Part shown: one piece after another, positions 21,096-31,151 of the stretch | Layout of the letters: every line of letters begins with the position of its first letter | How positions within the stretch are numbered: the first letter of the stretch is position 1 | Assembly: GCA_963781785.1 (NCBI GenBank) | Contig: CAWAHD010000003.1 | Coordinates: 248,001 to 312,000, forward strand | Length of the DNA stretch: 64,000 bases | Direction: 5' to 3' | DNA from: CAWAHD01 sp963781785 | GTDB lineage: Bacteria > Planctomycetota > Planctomycetia > Isosphaerales > Isosphaeraceae | The notes under the pieces: model-generated | Database searches by the model: none | What the model saw: the letters and a program-made list of their open reading frames with translations, nothing else | What the model was told of the DNA's origin: nothing | Made by a program: the position numbers and the translations under genes

Positions 21096-23003
21096 ATGCC
21101 AGCCGATCTCAACGCTCGATTGTGGGCAAGCCGTGGGGAGAACTGGTGGAAGCGACGTTCGGTGCGCATGTCCACGCTTGTGGTATTGGTTTTGATCGTG
21201 TTCCTCGTATGCGCTCTCGTGCCGGGCTGGATCATGGCCGGCGTCGGCGGCAATACGCGGTCGTTGCGTCGTCAGGTGGCGACGACGTTCATGAACGTGG
21301 TGTTGACCGCGTACATTGCGACGTTGATCGTAGCGGTCGCCGGTATGGCAGTGCTTTCCTACTGGTGCATCCGGTCGCGCAAACGGGGATCATCCGATGC
21401 GAAAAGCCGCCGCTTGCAATTGCGATTGGTTTTACTGTGCACGTCGACCTTGCTGAGCCTGATGTTTCTCGAGACAGGGGCTGCTTTCTGGCGGCGTTGG
21501 CTGCATCGGAGTCCCGATTTGCCGTCTGTTAAAATGCCGGCGAAGCCGGCCGCTCTGTCCCCTCCCATCGCGCAGCACTTTGGCCGTGAGTCCGAACCGC
21601 CGAGCGAGGCTCCAGTACACATCGCGGAAAAAGTTGCCGATCCAGGAGCTCTGCGGATCCTGGTCATCGGCGAGTCGAGCGGCCGGGGCGAGCCTTACCA
21701 TCCTTGGCTGTCCGTGGGCGACATCGTCGCCTGGCGGCTCAAGAACGTCTTTCCCGGCCGTTCGATCAGCGTCGACATGTGGGCAAGGGGCGGTGCGATC
21801 CTCGAGGAGATGCACAAGAAGCTGGCCGGTCTGACCTATCGCCCCGATGCCTTGATCGTGTACCTCGGTCACAACGAATTCCAGGGTCGATTCGCCTGGG
21901 GGCGTGATGTCAGTTACTATCATGAACCGGACCAAGCGGGGTTCTTCAAGGTCCCTCAGGTCTCCAGCGCAGCCTCCGTTCTCAGATATTCGCCCCTGTG
22001 CAGCTTGATTATTGAGAGCCTGGAGAAGAAACAGATCGAGGTGGTACCACCACACGTCGTCACGCGCACGCTGGTGGACGTGCCTGCGTACACGGCGGAG
22101 GAATTCGCGGCGATCCTCGCCGATTTTCAGCGCCGGTGGAACGCAATCGCTTCGTACTGCGAATCCATCGGCACCCTTCCAATCTTTGTCGTCCCCCCCT
22201 CGAACGACGGGGGATACGACCCCAGCCGGTCGGTCATGGCGGCAGAGACGCCTCGAAACGAGCGAATTTCTTTTGCCAGGGCCGTCGCCCAAGCTAGAGC
22301 CCTGGAAGACAAAGATCCCTCCCAAGCGATTCGGATCGACCGTGAATTGATCGAGCGACATCCTGAATTTGCCGAGACGCATTACCGCTTGGCGCGGCTG
22401 CTCGAACGGACCGGCCAATGGGGCGAAGCGAGGGAGCATTACCTGAAAGCCCGTGAGTGCGATGCCATGCCCATGCGCTGTCCCGAGCCGCTTCGCCAAG
22501 CGATCCGTGATGTTGCAGCCCGGCACCCGGCTGTCCTCTTGGTCGATGGTCCCAAAGTCCTCGAGGCGAAAAGCCTTCACGGAATCCTTGATGACCACTT
22601 CTTTCACGACGCGCAGCACCCCAATCTCTCCGGCTATGCAGCGCTCGCCGAAGACCTCCTCAAGCAACTGAGTACGCACCGCGCTTTCGGATGGCCCGCG
22701 GGTCGTCCGGTGCCGGTCGTTGATTTCGAGATCTGCCGCCGACATTACAAAATCGGCCCCGAGCGGCTGACGGAGATTTGCAGACGCGAAGCCTGGTTCT
22801 TCGGAGCCACGGCATACATGCGCTACGACCCCGTGTTCCGAAACGGGCGGGCGGCTGCTTATCTTCGCGCCGCTGCAGCGATGCGCGACGGCCGGAATCC
22901 CGCCAGTGCCGGAATTCCGAGCTGGACGATACAGGCTGGCCCCTCATCGTCCCATCGCGTCCCGCGGAATCAGGACCGGTACTCATTTTTGAAGTTGCCA
23001 TGA
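21096..23003 (+). CDS. Membrane-anchored SGNH-hydrolase-type acyl esterase/transferase
   Basis: ATG 21096 has GGAG eight bases upstream and gives 635 residues; the open frame extends upstream but with no good start. Three membrane segments open the protein (VVLVLIVFLVCALVPGWIM, TAYIATLIVAVAGMAVLSYW and LVLLCTSTLLSLMFLE). The SGNH domain has block I VIGESSGRGEPY near residue 193, the block III region YLGHNEFQGRF, and the closing Asp-x-x-His as DDHFFHDAQHPN. A TPR-like insert (FAETHYRLARLLERTGQWGEAREHY) sits within it. The gene converges with the LPLAT gene that ends the reverse-strand acyl operon, so it is plausibly a partner in acyl transfer to a surface polymer; that is inference. Confidence 0.78.
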   Translation: MPADLNARLWASRGENWWKRRSVRMSTLVVLVLIVFLVCALVPGWIMAGVGGNTRSLRRQVATTFMNVVLTAYIATLIVAVAGMAVLSYWCIRSRKRGSSDAKSRRLQLRLVLLCTSTLLSLMFLETGAAFWRRWLHRSPDLPSVKMPAKPAALSPPIAQHFGRESEPPSEAPVHIAEKVADPGALRILVIGESSGRGEPYHPWLSVGDIVAWRLKNVFPGRSISVDMWARGGAILEEMHKKLAGLTYRPDALIVYLGHNEFQGRFAWGRDVSYYHEPDQAGFFKVPQVSSAASVLRYSPLCSLIIESLEKKQIEVVPPHVVTRTLVDVPAYTAEEFAAILADFQRRWNAIASYCESIGTLPIFVVPPSNDGGYDPSRSVMAAETPRNERISFARAVAQARALEDKDPSQAIRIDRELIERHPEFAETHYRLARLLERTGQWGEAREHYLKARECDAMPMRCPEPLRQAIRDVAARHPAVLLVDGPKVLEAKSLHGILDDHFFHDAQHPNLSGYAALAEDLLKQLSTHRAFGWPAGRPVPVVDFEICRRHYKIGPERLTEICRREAWFFGATAYMRYDPVFRNGRAAAYLRAAAAMRDGRNPASAGIPSWTIQAGPSSSHRVPRNQDRYSFLKLP

Positions 23004-23027
23004 ACCCAGATCTTGCGGCTACACGCG

Positions 23028-24056
23028 TTAATTCGTGCTGCGAACCACATGCTGCCGTCGGGTATCTGCGCGTCGTATGTGATGGTGTGGTGGCGGCGTG
23101 GGAGGCGACTGGTAACAAGGCCAGCCCAGGTGTGCGACGGCGTCAGCAGGGCTCGTCGCAATTCGGGCCTCGAGCTGCTTGAGGTAGTCGGCAACCGCGT
23201 TATCTTCTTCCCCAGGCCGCAAGTGGCCGATTGCTTCGATCTCAAGCGCGAATCGACCACCGGGCAGGTGAGTGCAGAACACGAGGAAGACCGGTGCACC
23301 CGTGAGAACTGCCAATTCGGTCCAAATCGCCAGAAACCGCTGAGTTCGGCCGAGCAGCAACCCGGCGCACGTATTGGGGCCGACCCAGGGGATATCTCCA
23401 TTCAAATAGATGGCCAATCCGTCGCGGAGGGCGGCCCGAGCGCGAAAAATACGTTCGATGGCAACTGTTGGCGACAGATCGCGGCGTAAGAATAGCTCCG
23501 CCTGTGGGTGTACATCGCCTTGGTCAAAGCGGCGATTGAGCTCGCGCGAGACGTGCCGCGGGCGCTGCACGAGCAATCGTAGCGGAACGCCTTGGCGAAA
23601 GAGCCAATGTACTCCCGCAATGTGAGCTCCCAGGTGGCTGCCCACCAAGATCGCACCATGGCCGTCGGCCAGGGTGGCGTCAAGGCGGTCGAAGCCGCGG
23701 ACATCGAATCGTCTCAGCACAGCTTCGTCGGACACGCAATCGATCGGGTAATCACGCGCCAGGAATCGGGCTGTATTCGCCGTCAGTGCCGACCAAGTTG
23801 TCTTCTTGGGCCAATCCACATCCAGTACTGCACTCGCGCGAGCAAGCGCAGCGCGAAGCCGCCGTTTCAGCCGAGGTCGCAATACCATCGCAAGTTGGCC
23901 CAGCAGTCCCAGGATCACGTCGCCACGTGTTGCTCCCAATCCGCGCAGTGCTGGCAGAAGAAGTTCGTAGAAGGCGAATTTCCAGCTCAGTATACGGCGC
24001 AGCCTCCGTGTACTCAGCGAGAAGCGTCTTCTCCCATTCGTGCTTCGTTTCCTCAC
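23028..24056 (-). CDS. Lysophospholipid acyltransferase-like protein (LpxL/HtrB type)
   Basis: The sequence resembles LpxL/HtrB acyltransferases: an Arg-rich N-terminus, a hydrophobic helix, VRGFDRLDATLADGHGAILVGSHLGAH, then LRLLVQRPRH and LRDGLAIYLNGDIPW, and a late FLVFCTHLPGGRFALEIE strand. The conserved HxxxxD box is degenerate at HLGAHIAG, with no Asp at the expected place, which is worth checking. At 342 residues it is of normal length. The start ATG overlaps the ligase stop by four bases, so translation is coupled. It would transfer an acyl chain to a lipid or carrier at the inner membrane. Confidence 0.72.
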   Translation of the reverse strand: MRKRSTNGRRRFSLSTRRLRRILSWKFAFYELLLPALRGLGATRGDVILGLLGQLAMVLRPRLKRRLRAALARASAVLDVDWPKKTTWSALTANTARFLARDYPIDCVSDEAVLRRFDVRGFDRLDATLADGHGAILVGSHLGAHIAGVHWLFRQGVPLRLLVQRPRHVSRELNRRFDQGDVHPQAELFLRRDLSPTVAIERIFRARAALRDGLAIYLNGDIPWVGPNTCAGLLLGRTQRFLAIWTELAVLTGAPVFLVFCTHLPGGRFALEIEAIGHLRPGEEDNAVADYLKQLEARIATSPADAVAHLGWPCYQSPPTPPPHHHIRRADTRRQHVVRSTN

Positions 24057-25687
24057 GTGCTTGGTCCTTGTTGGGCGGCCAAGGATTTCAAACGCTGATA
24101 ATCCAACTTATCGGTGGAGGTTGCCGGCAAACTATCCACGAAGGTGATTGTGTCGGGGATCATGTAGTGTGGGAGAAAGTGCGTGCAATGCCGTTTCATG
24201 GCGATAACCGATTTCTTGAGATTTGGCTTGAGCGCGATGAACGCGGTGATCAACACCTGTTCGTCGTTCGCCCGGGCCACGACACCTGCGCGATCGACTC
24301 CACAGTGAAGATAGAGAGCCGATTCAATCTCACCCAGCTCGATCCGATAACCTCGCTTCTTGACCATCCGGTCGCGTCGGCCGTGGAACTCGAAACAGCC
24401 GGTACCGTCATCGCAAACAAGATCTCCGGTGCGATACCACAGAGTGCCACTGTCAGTGAGAAATGCGGCGTCAGTCAAGTTGGGCTCATCGAAGTAACCG
24501 CGCATCACGCCTGGACCGGCGATGATTAACTCCCCGAGCAGGCCAGGTGGGACGTCAAGGCCCCGTTCGTCGACGATTCGAGCCCGCAGAGGTGGACAAA
24601 CGTGGCCAATTGGGTACGGGGCAGTCCGATCGGAAGCGATCGCCATGGGGATCGGAAAGGCGGTGCAAACGTTGGTCTCGGTCGGCCCGTAGAGATTCCA
24701 CATCGTTGTGCGCGGCCAGTAGGTCCGCAGCCTTCGTAGCGTGGCGACGGGGAAGACTTCGCCTGCGAAGAGCACCAGACGAGGTGCGGTGAAACCGGTA
24801 CGAGCCAGTCTGCCGTGCTCAGTCAGGAGTGCAAGAATCGTCGGTGCTGAGTACCAGACGCTGATCCGCCTCGTGGCCAGGAAATCGCCAAGGCGGGCTG
24901 GGTCCTTGGCGAGGCTCTCACCAATAAGTACCAAGGTCGAGGCATTGCGACAGGCCGCGAAGAGGTCGAACACGGAAAGGTCAAAATGGAAAGGTGCATG
25001 CGAGGCAAAGCGCTCGTCGTTGCCCCAGGGGCCAAAGGACCGGTGGCACCAATCCAGGAATGTGAAGGCGTTTCGATGCGAGAGCATCACCCCTTTGGGT
25101 TTCCCGGTGGAACCCGAGGTAAACAGGATATACGCAAGGTCGTCCTCGGCACGGTCAGGCCATAACGGCGCGGCGCAAGGTCAGCCAGCACGTCGAACCA
25201 GGACACATCGCCAAGTGACACTTGATCGAGAGACCCGGTGTCAACCGAGTGCTGTGGCAAGGAGTCCGCGGAACGCGTGCCCTGAGTCTCGACCAAGATC
25301 AAGCGGGGCATAGGGCTACTGGCAGTCCACGCCGCTCGAAGAACAGGCGCCAGCTCAGCCGCTACCACCGCTGCTTTTACGCCGCTGGATTCAAGGATGC
25401 TCGCGGCGCGAATGGGCGGCCCGGTAGGATCGACAGGCACATACGAAGCGCCGGTGCGAAGAATGCCGTGGATCGAGGTTACAGCCTCGATACTCTTCGG
25501 CAACCACAGCCCGACTCGGTCGCCGCGATCGACGCCCCAACGTGCCAACCGGGTTGCGAGTCGATCTGCGTCTCGCTCGAGGCGCAGCGTAGGTAAGCTG
25601 GCGGCCGTCCTCATCCTCCACGGCTGGATGATCAGGCCGCCGCGCGACCGCTTCTCCGAGCAACTCACTCAGGTGGCGTATTTCCAT
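24053..25687 (-). CDS. Adenylate-forming ligase (DltA/NRPS A-domain-like), two frameshifts
   Basis: Bridging two frame changes gives an AMP-binding enzyme of about 545 residues. It opens MEIRHLSELLGEAVARRPDH, continues with GVDRGDRVGLWLPKSIEAV, then ILFTSGSTGKPKG (A3 motif), FDLSVFDLFAACRN, NLYGPTETNVC (A5), GTLWYRTGDLVC (A7) and KKRGYRIELGEIE (A8), and ends with a C-terminal Lys in STDKLDYQRL (A10). Frame changes lie near 25590 and 25165. The enzyme should activate an acid, amino acid or fatty acid as its adenylate. No carrier protein or condensation domain follows in the operon. It sits between SGNH and LPLAT genes, which suggests it supplies the activated group for the acyl-transfer pathway. 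Confidence 0.8.
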
Positions 25688-25720
25688 GGGCGTCGAGCCT
25701 GTCCTACTTTGGCGTGAAAG

Positions 25721-27067
25721 TCAGTTACCTTGGTCACAAACCACAAACTTGCGGGGTTGGAGAGCATCTATGGGTCGAGACAAGCTCTTGAGTTGGCCGC
25801 CAAGTTGTTCGCCGATACGGGTCGGCTCTAGCCGCCACGCGGCCGGAGCCGTCCTTGGCTTTCTCGATCCTTCCGTGCGTGTGAACAGCAGGTGACAAAG
25901 TTCTTGGTCCTTGATCATGGCACGGGCAAGAGCGAGGAATAGACGACGATGGCCCAAGGCATTGGGATGGTCATCCCAGGCGGCAATCTCGAGCTTCGCC
26001 GGGTCCACTTGATCGAAGGTATCCGAAAGGTCGAAGACCGTCAGGCCGTGATGAGCCGCGATGGCCTTCAGCCGTGCTACTGGCTCAGCGCGGGTCAAGG
26101 GAGCATCTGCCCTCCCGACCCTGGGAATGACCACCATCACGAGTGGTATTTTCGCGATGCGACATTCCGCAGCGATCGCGCCGAGAGTTGTGTCGTAAAG
26201 CTTCCAATAAAAGGGCCTTAACTTGCTCTTGAGCCGGTCCTTGTTAGGCATCCGTCCTTCGGAGTCGACTCGCACGTCATCGTGATCAACCGCCGCAAGC
26301 GCGGTCGCCTCGTGGAGAAACCCGTACTTCAAATCGACGTTCTTACGAAGCATGTCGCAGAGGTGGATCTCCATCAGCCGGACATCAAGCGTGGTCGCCG
26401 AATAGATCACCAAGTCGGGGTGAAACGCCAACACCTTGCGTCTCAGCGTCTCGAGCCGTTGCATGGGACTGTAGGCAGCGACAGCGAAGTTCAGAACTTC
26501 ATATCTCCTCGGGGGTGAAAAGCCCTGACGGACTGCGCGGCAGTCCAACCACTCCTGCAGTTTATTGATGTACGTATCCTGGTATCTCACACCCCAGCCC
26601 ATATCCATCGACGAGCCCAGCACGGCGATCCGGATCGTTTCATGAGGTTTTTCAATCGTGACTGGATCATCGTGCATGCCGAAAGAATTGGTAAGGAACG
26701 GTTGGCCGAATAGATTTCGCTGGACGAGTGGTTGAAGCTCAAACTGGAGGAAGTCTCCCTCGAGGTAGCGAACGACATCGGCTTCCTGAAACCGAACCCA
26801 CCCGCTCGGCTTGCCGATCAGCCGTAATGAAGGCTCCCCGTTTTGCAGTTCGGACGGTTCACCTCCGCCGATCAAACCTTCGTAATAGCCCGTGGCAGAG
26901 CCCTCGCATTCAGCTCGATTGAGCTCGGGGGAGCGCACGCTGTCGACGATGCCTCGAACCTTGTCCCAGTCACCGGGCCAGGGTAAGAGGCCAACCAGCA
27001 GGAGCGCAAGCGATTGCAGGATTCCAATCCGGGCTGTCGACACGGTGGCCATTTCCGTCATCGTCAT
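25721..27067 (-). CDS. SGNH/GDSL hydrolase-family protein, second operon copy
   Basis: ATG 27067 follows a strong AGGAGG, giving about 448 residues with an N-terminal membrane segment or signal (ILQSLALLLVGLLPWPG). The SGNH blocks are IAVLGSSMDMGWGV, where Ser replaces the usual Asp before the nucleophile, then LVIYSATTLDVRL, and the closing WDDHPNALGHR with the catalytic Asp and His. The frame runs open into the preceding gene, but in another frame a stop overlaps this start as TGATG, the usual coupling. It is homologous to the gene before it. The C-terminal 50 residues after ALARAM are Arg/Pro-rich and of unknown use. It probably handles acyl groups outside the membrane. Confidence 0.75.
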   Translation of the reverse strand: MTMTEMATVSTARIGILQSLALLLVGLLPWPGDWDKVRGIVDSVRSPELNRAECEGSATGYYEGLIGGGEPSELQNGEPSLRLIGKPSGWVRFQEADVVRYLEGDFLQFELQPLVQRNLFGQPFLTNSFGMHDDPVTIEKPHETIRIAVLGSSMDMGWGVRYQDTYINKLQEWLDCRAVRQGFSPPRRYEVLNFAVAAYSPMQRLETLRRKVLAFHPDLVIYSATTLDVRLMEIHLCDMLRKNVDLKYGFLHEATALAAVDHDDVRVDSEGRMPNKDRLKSKLRPFYWKLYDTTLGAIAAECRIAKIPLVMVVIPRVGRADAPLTRAEPVARLKAIAAHHGLTVFDLSDTFDQVDPAKLEIAAWDDHPNALGHRRLFLALARAMIKDQELCHLLFTRTEGSRKPRTAPAAWRLEPTRIGEQLGGQLKSLSRPIDALQPRKFVVCDQGN

Positions 27068-28308
27068 CAGTTGTGACCTCCTCGCGCCGACCGAAGCCAA
27101 GGGTTCGAGCTCGAGGTGCAGCAAACGAGCGCCGCAATCCCGGCCTGCAACCGGATCGAGACTTTCGGCCTGCACAGCACTCATGCCTAAGATGAGTGTC
27201 ATCTCGGGGAACCCACTCAGGGCACTATCGAGCTGCTGAGCCAACCGACTGTGGCCGGCTGCATTGGGATGGAAGTCGTCGGAGTCGACGGCCAGGGTAG
27301 CCGGGTCGACACCCGCATATGCATCGGTCAGATCAATAACGCGTGAGAACCCTGCGGCCCGAGCAGTCTGCAGCAAGCTGCGCTGATTCTCGGCATCGCT
27401 CTTCCTTCCCACGCGCGGATCAGCACCCAGAATATGGGAATACCTCGCTCTCGACAGTCAGCGGCCATCGCCTGGTAGACCCCTGCGAGAATCTCTTGAT
27501 GGATCGGCCTGAGTGCTCGCTTGTAATCATCGGGGTTTTCGTGCGGTTTGACCCCCGCATGGACAAGTGCCCGCCGGTAAATGGGGCAGTTCCACCCGAG
27601 GCCCCGAGCCAGCAGATAGCGCAAGCGTCGCTCGTCCCAACCGACATCCGCTGCTGTTCCCTCGTAGATCACGAGATCAGGGTCCATGGACCAGCCGATT
27701 TGACTGAAGTGGTACCAGCGCTGGCCCGGCGAATGCCCGGGGACGGCGCAGTTGATGATCTCGACCTTCAGACCGCTGATCCTTCGTGCCCGGCTGTCCC
27801 AAAGCTCTTCCAGTATGGATTCGAATCGTTCTTCGGCGTTGACGCCCCAACCGGCGCCGATCGAGTCACCCACGAAAGCGATGCGAAACGTCCCGGGTGG
27901 CTTGGGAACAGAGTAATCCCGGTCGCGCATACCCTGTGAGTTGGTGCGCCAATCGAGCCCCCAGCGCTTAACGGCATCATTTCTCCGTAGAATGACTTCG
28001 CGCAAGTCGGCGACGCGCACGACCAAGGGGGCATCATCAACGGGGATCGACCACATGCCGCCCGCGCGCCTCCGGATTCGCAAGCACGGTACATCGGCCA
28101 GATCGTCAAGATGCCGCTCGCAGTCGAGCAATTGTTCGTAGTATCCGCGGTCGATCCGTTCGATGTCGGCACGGTTAAACAGATTGCTGGTCAAGCTCTC
28201 GCGCAGCCGAGACAGAGTCTTGCCGGAAAGCTGATCCGGCATCAGGCCGCACGCCAGGATCACAATCGTCACGAGCATCTGTTTGCTCAGTATCACTTCA
28301 CGATGCAT
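27068..28308 (-). CDS. SGNH/GDSL hydrolase-family protein, first operon copy, frameshifted
   Basis: ATG 28308 opens a signal segment (MLVTIVILACGLMPDQL) and overlaps the end of the MBOAT gene by 11 bases. SGNH blocks are IAFVGDSIGAGWGV, with the nucleophile Ser present, then DLVIYEGTAADV and the closing DDFHPNAAGHSRL. The frame breaks near 27400: the first part reads ERGIPIFWVLI and the continuation GRKSDAENQRSLL is in a second frame. The 3' end is uncertain; a third frame change close to 27070 would restore the TGATG overlap with the next gene. The protein is the closest homologue of its downstream neighbour. Confidence 0.68.
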
Positions 28309-29719
28309 AGATCCCTCGATGGAGCATGTCGAGCCAGGCGGACAAACTGGGGCTGGACCACAAGGACCAGAGCAGGGTGACGGTGGTGAACGTGCCCGCG
28401 ATCTTGAAGGCCCGCAGAGCAAATTCGCGCGGAGCCGCCGGGGCCGAGCTGCGGCAATGGCCACGTACTCGGCTGCGGCGTGCATCAAGCTGCACGTTGA
28501 CCATGACCAGAGCTCCCAGGATGGCCCAGAACAGGGCATCCGGAATCGTGAAACCCCAACTTCCCCGCAGCCAGAAGGACTGGTACGCGTGGAGGAACCA
28601 CGTGGCCACGAATACGATCAGGGTTGCCAGCCCAAGCGCCGCCGGCTGGGGCCACCGCTTGAGTCGGAATACGACCGGATTGAAGAAGATCCGGACCATA
28701 AAGTCCTTCCAATATATATTGATTCGGCGCCAGTAATCGGTGAAGCCTGTTGCCAGCAAGTAACGATGGTGGGTCGCGGGGAGCTGGAAGCCGAACAGGT
28801 GGAGCATCCCACAGGCGATGTGGAACTGGCCGGAAACCTGAAGGTAGAGGAGGTAATTGCAGACGAGATAGCCGAGCAAGCTCGCCAGGCCATGGACTTT
28901 GGAGGCCGATATCAACAGTTCATGGTGGTACACGAGTCGATAGCAAAGGAGATGAATCGTTCCGCGGAACATCATCTGGAGACCGCGACGCTGGACGGCA
29001 TGAACGTCGTCGGCGAAGTAGCCTCGCTGCATGGTCCGGTAGTCGACCACGGGAAAGAGCATGAAGCAGAAATTGGGCAGCAGGAAGAAGTAGCTGAGGG
29101 TATCGACAAGCGTTTCGGGTTGCTTGCTATGCTTCAATTCGTAGAGGTAAACGATGATGCGGAACATGAACATCGATGCAATGATCGGCCAGACGCCATC
29201 GGGGACGATGTCATGCGCCAGTCCTGCCCGGGCGAATGCCAGGGCAGTTGCCAGAGAGGCCAGGATCGCAACCCGGCTGATCCAGCGAATCGGCAGCAAA
29301 CAAATCCCGATCATGACCATGGCGCAGGTAAGCACCAGAGCCGCCACCGGGATCCCATAGACCCAGAACAAACCGGCGATCGAGACACCGACGAACAGAG
29401 GCTTTTTCCAGCGAAATGGGACCAGGTAGTGGCAGGGCAGCGCCAGAAATGCCAAGGTAGTCAACATCTGAAACGTGCGGCCCTGGTAAGCACGTTCCTC
29501 GATTCGGTAGACTTTGAAGACCAAGAGAAGCAGACCCAGGAAAATGAAGTTGCGCAAGAAGGGTCGGAGGCTACGGCGACATGTTTGGGGCTCGCCCGAG
29601 TAGAGCCCTCCCCACGACGGCTGCTCGAGATCCTGGTCCTTGAGCGCCGGCGGCAAATACTGCTGGTGCAGCGTTCGCCTGGGTCTGGAGGCGACGGAAC
29701 TTCGTGTTTCTCGCCACAT
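28298..29719 (-). CDS. MBOAT-family membrane O-acyltransferase
   Basis: This polytopic protein of 473 residues resembles AlgI/DltB-type MBOAT enzymes. Many hydrophobic segments start at NFIFLGLLLLVFKVY. The catalytic region reads FTDYWRRINIYWKDFMVRIF, and the conserved His lies in FVATWFLHAYQSFW. It heads an operon of five reverse-strand genes linked by overlaps or short gaps. MBOAT proteins move acyl groups across or at the membrane to sugars, polymers or lipids, usually with an SGNH partner, and two such partners follow directly. The start is not certain since the first 45 residues are Arg/Pro-rich. Confidence 0.85.
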   Translation of the reverse strand: MWRETRSSVASRPRRTLHQQYLPPALKDQDLEQPSWGGLYSGEPQTCRRSLRPFLRNFIFLGLLLLVFKVYRIEERAYQGRTFQMLTTLAFLALPCHYLVPFRWKKPLFVGVSIAGLFWVYGIPVAALVLTCAMVMIGICLLPIRWISRVAILASLATALAFARAGLAHDIVPDGVWPIIASMFMFRIIVYLYELKHSKQPETLVDTLSYFFLLPNFCFMLFPVVDYRTMQRGYFADDVHAVQRRGLQMMFRGTIHLLCYRLVYHHELLISASKVHGLASLLGYLVCNYLLYLQVSGQFHIACGMLHLFGFQLPATHHRYLLATGFTDYWRRINIYWKDFMVRIFFNPVVFRLKRWPQPAALGLATLIVFVATWFLHAYQSFWLRGSWGFTIPDALFWAILGALVMVNVQLDARRSRVRGHCRSSAPAAPREFALRAFKIAGTFTTVTLLWSLWSSPSLSAWLDMLHRGIYAS

Positions 29720-30455
29720 GAGTTCGCCCCTTCTCGGCCCACCAGGTCCGCAGGCGCCGCGTCATTTAAAACGGTCGAACCAATCCCGCCGGCCGGACCG
29801 CCCGAAAAGGACAGCGTCGGGTGCACCGTACTCCATGGTCCGATGGCCTATGCCGGCCGGCACAGCCGGCCCTTTCCGATCGATCTCAACTCACGGCAAC
29901 TCGCAGGTTAAAGCGGGACGAGTAGTACGGATGGCGGGAGGCCGGAAGTGATGTGTTTGAATCGGCGCGAGATCAGAGCGAAGTTGCGGGGCCCGGTTCC
30001 TCCCTGAACCGGTCGGTTCCCCGCTGCGGCCGCACCATCCGTGTTACGCTTACAATCAGGGTCAATGTCGCCGAAGTTGTTACCTGTGTGACTTGTCGAT
30101 ACAAGAGGCAACACCCCAGTAGGGTGCAACTGAGAGCCAGACAGGGGCACGATTTCCTTAATTCCCAGGGCGAGCGCCCACCAATCGAGGCCCTACAATT
30201 TCAGTCTCCAGACCGATGTCCCCCGCGATATAACCGATCTCCCCCAAAGCTGTCAACCCGACTGGCGAGTTCGTTTTCTTGGCGGATTTGGCGAAGAGGA
30301 AGAAGAGACTTGATCTTGAGGCGATTCTCATTCTTTTTGCAAAGTGAAGTTAAACATCCGCTCCGGTCGATGGATTGAGATACGGCTCGGCGTGCGCGAT
30401 CTGGACCGCGCAGCCAGTCAGCTTGGCGATTGGCAGCGTGTTGGAGAGAATCAAG
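29720..30455. other. Divergent intergenic region before the acyl operon
   Basis: This stretch lies between the divergent MBOAT operon and the secreted protein gene at 30456, so promoters of both should be here. Apart from a hairpin at 29855-29871 no gene, repeat or clear promoter pair was identified. The open frame at 29953-30378 has no family features. Confidence 0.45.
29855..29871. repeat. Tight GC hairpin upstream of the MBOAT operon
   Basis: GGCCGGC at 29855-29861 is the exact complement of GCCGGCC at 29865-29871 with a three-base loop. It is about 135 bases upstream of the MBOAT start, in the likely leader or promoter zone. It may be a regulatory structure or a simple repeat. Confidence 0.4.
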
Positions 30456-31013
30456 ATGATCATGCGACTGGGCCGAATCATGGGCGGCAGCAACATTCAC
30501 GGTCTGGGCTGCATTCTCACACTACTGTGCGGATCGATCACGGGGGCGGAGGCCAGCGGCCAGGAACCATCACCGGCAATCACCCTCGACCAGTTGCTCG
30601 GAATGAACGCTGCGCAACTGGAGAGCGTTTACCGGCAGGGCATCGCAACGGCAATTCCCGAGGGGCGAATTCGGGGGACAGCTCTCCTGGCACCTGGCAC
30701 CAGACGCGCACGGGTGTTGTCGCGCGGCGCGCGGCTCTTCTGGCAAGGAAAAGTGATTGAGCACGGGCAAAATACGGCTGTCAACCGGTTTTTTGGTTTT
30801 CGGGTGATCCGGGGTCAAATCTATCAGGGGCCGAGCTGGCTCGACAACCAGCCGGCGCTCGTGCTTGACTACAGCCACACATCGCGAATCTATGCTGATA
30901 ATCGCGACGAGATCCGTCAGGTTGCCCCTGGGCTGTACCTGGGTCTGATGTACAATCGGTCACAGGATCCGCCGGAGCTCCAGATGTATTTCGTGCTCGA
31001 TGCGCGGCCCTGA
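30456..31013 (+). CDS. Secreted DUF4334-like conserved protein
   Basis: ATG 30456 with GGAG nine bases upstream is preferred over the upstream TTG; it gives about 185 residues with a signal segment (LGCILTLLCGSITGAEASG). The mature part contains IPEGRIRGTALLAPGT, GARLFWQGKVIEHGQNTAVNRFFG, YQGPSWLDNQPALVLDYSHT and RDEIRQVAPGLYLGLMYNRS. This reads like a lipocalin-like or DUF4334-type small-ligand fold of unknown role. It is a single gene before the glycosyltransferase and could be transcribed with it. Confidence 0.65.
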   Translation: MIMRLGRIMGGSNIHGLGCILTLLCGSITGAEASGQEPSPAITLDQLLGMNAAQLESVYRQGIATAIPEGRIRGTALLAPGTRRARVLSRGARLFWQGKVIEHGQNTAVNRFFGFRVIRGQIYQGPSWLDNQPALVLDYSHTSRIYADNRDEIRQVAPGLYLGLMYNRSQDPPELQMYFVLDARP

Positions 31014-31151
31014 ACCCCAGCAGCAGCCATTGCTCAAGGCGCTGGTTTCGGTTAGCTTGCCGCCTCATTCTCAGCGGGCTGTTGTGTCACGCATTCTTGC
31101 GTCAGTCGGCTTGGGCTCTTCCGGTTGCACCGCTAGACAAGGAGGTCAGGC

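Noticed and set aside
21432..22745. 437-codon reverse open frame opposite the SGNH gene
   Set aside because: It is a shadow in GC-rich DNA; the forward frame carries the SGNH blocks.
28283..29911. 542-codon forward open frame opposite the MBOAT gene
   Set aside because: It is the antisense shadow of a clear membrane protein; the product is Gln/Glu/His-rich with no fold or ribosome site.
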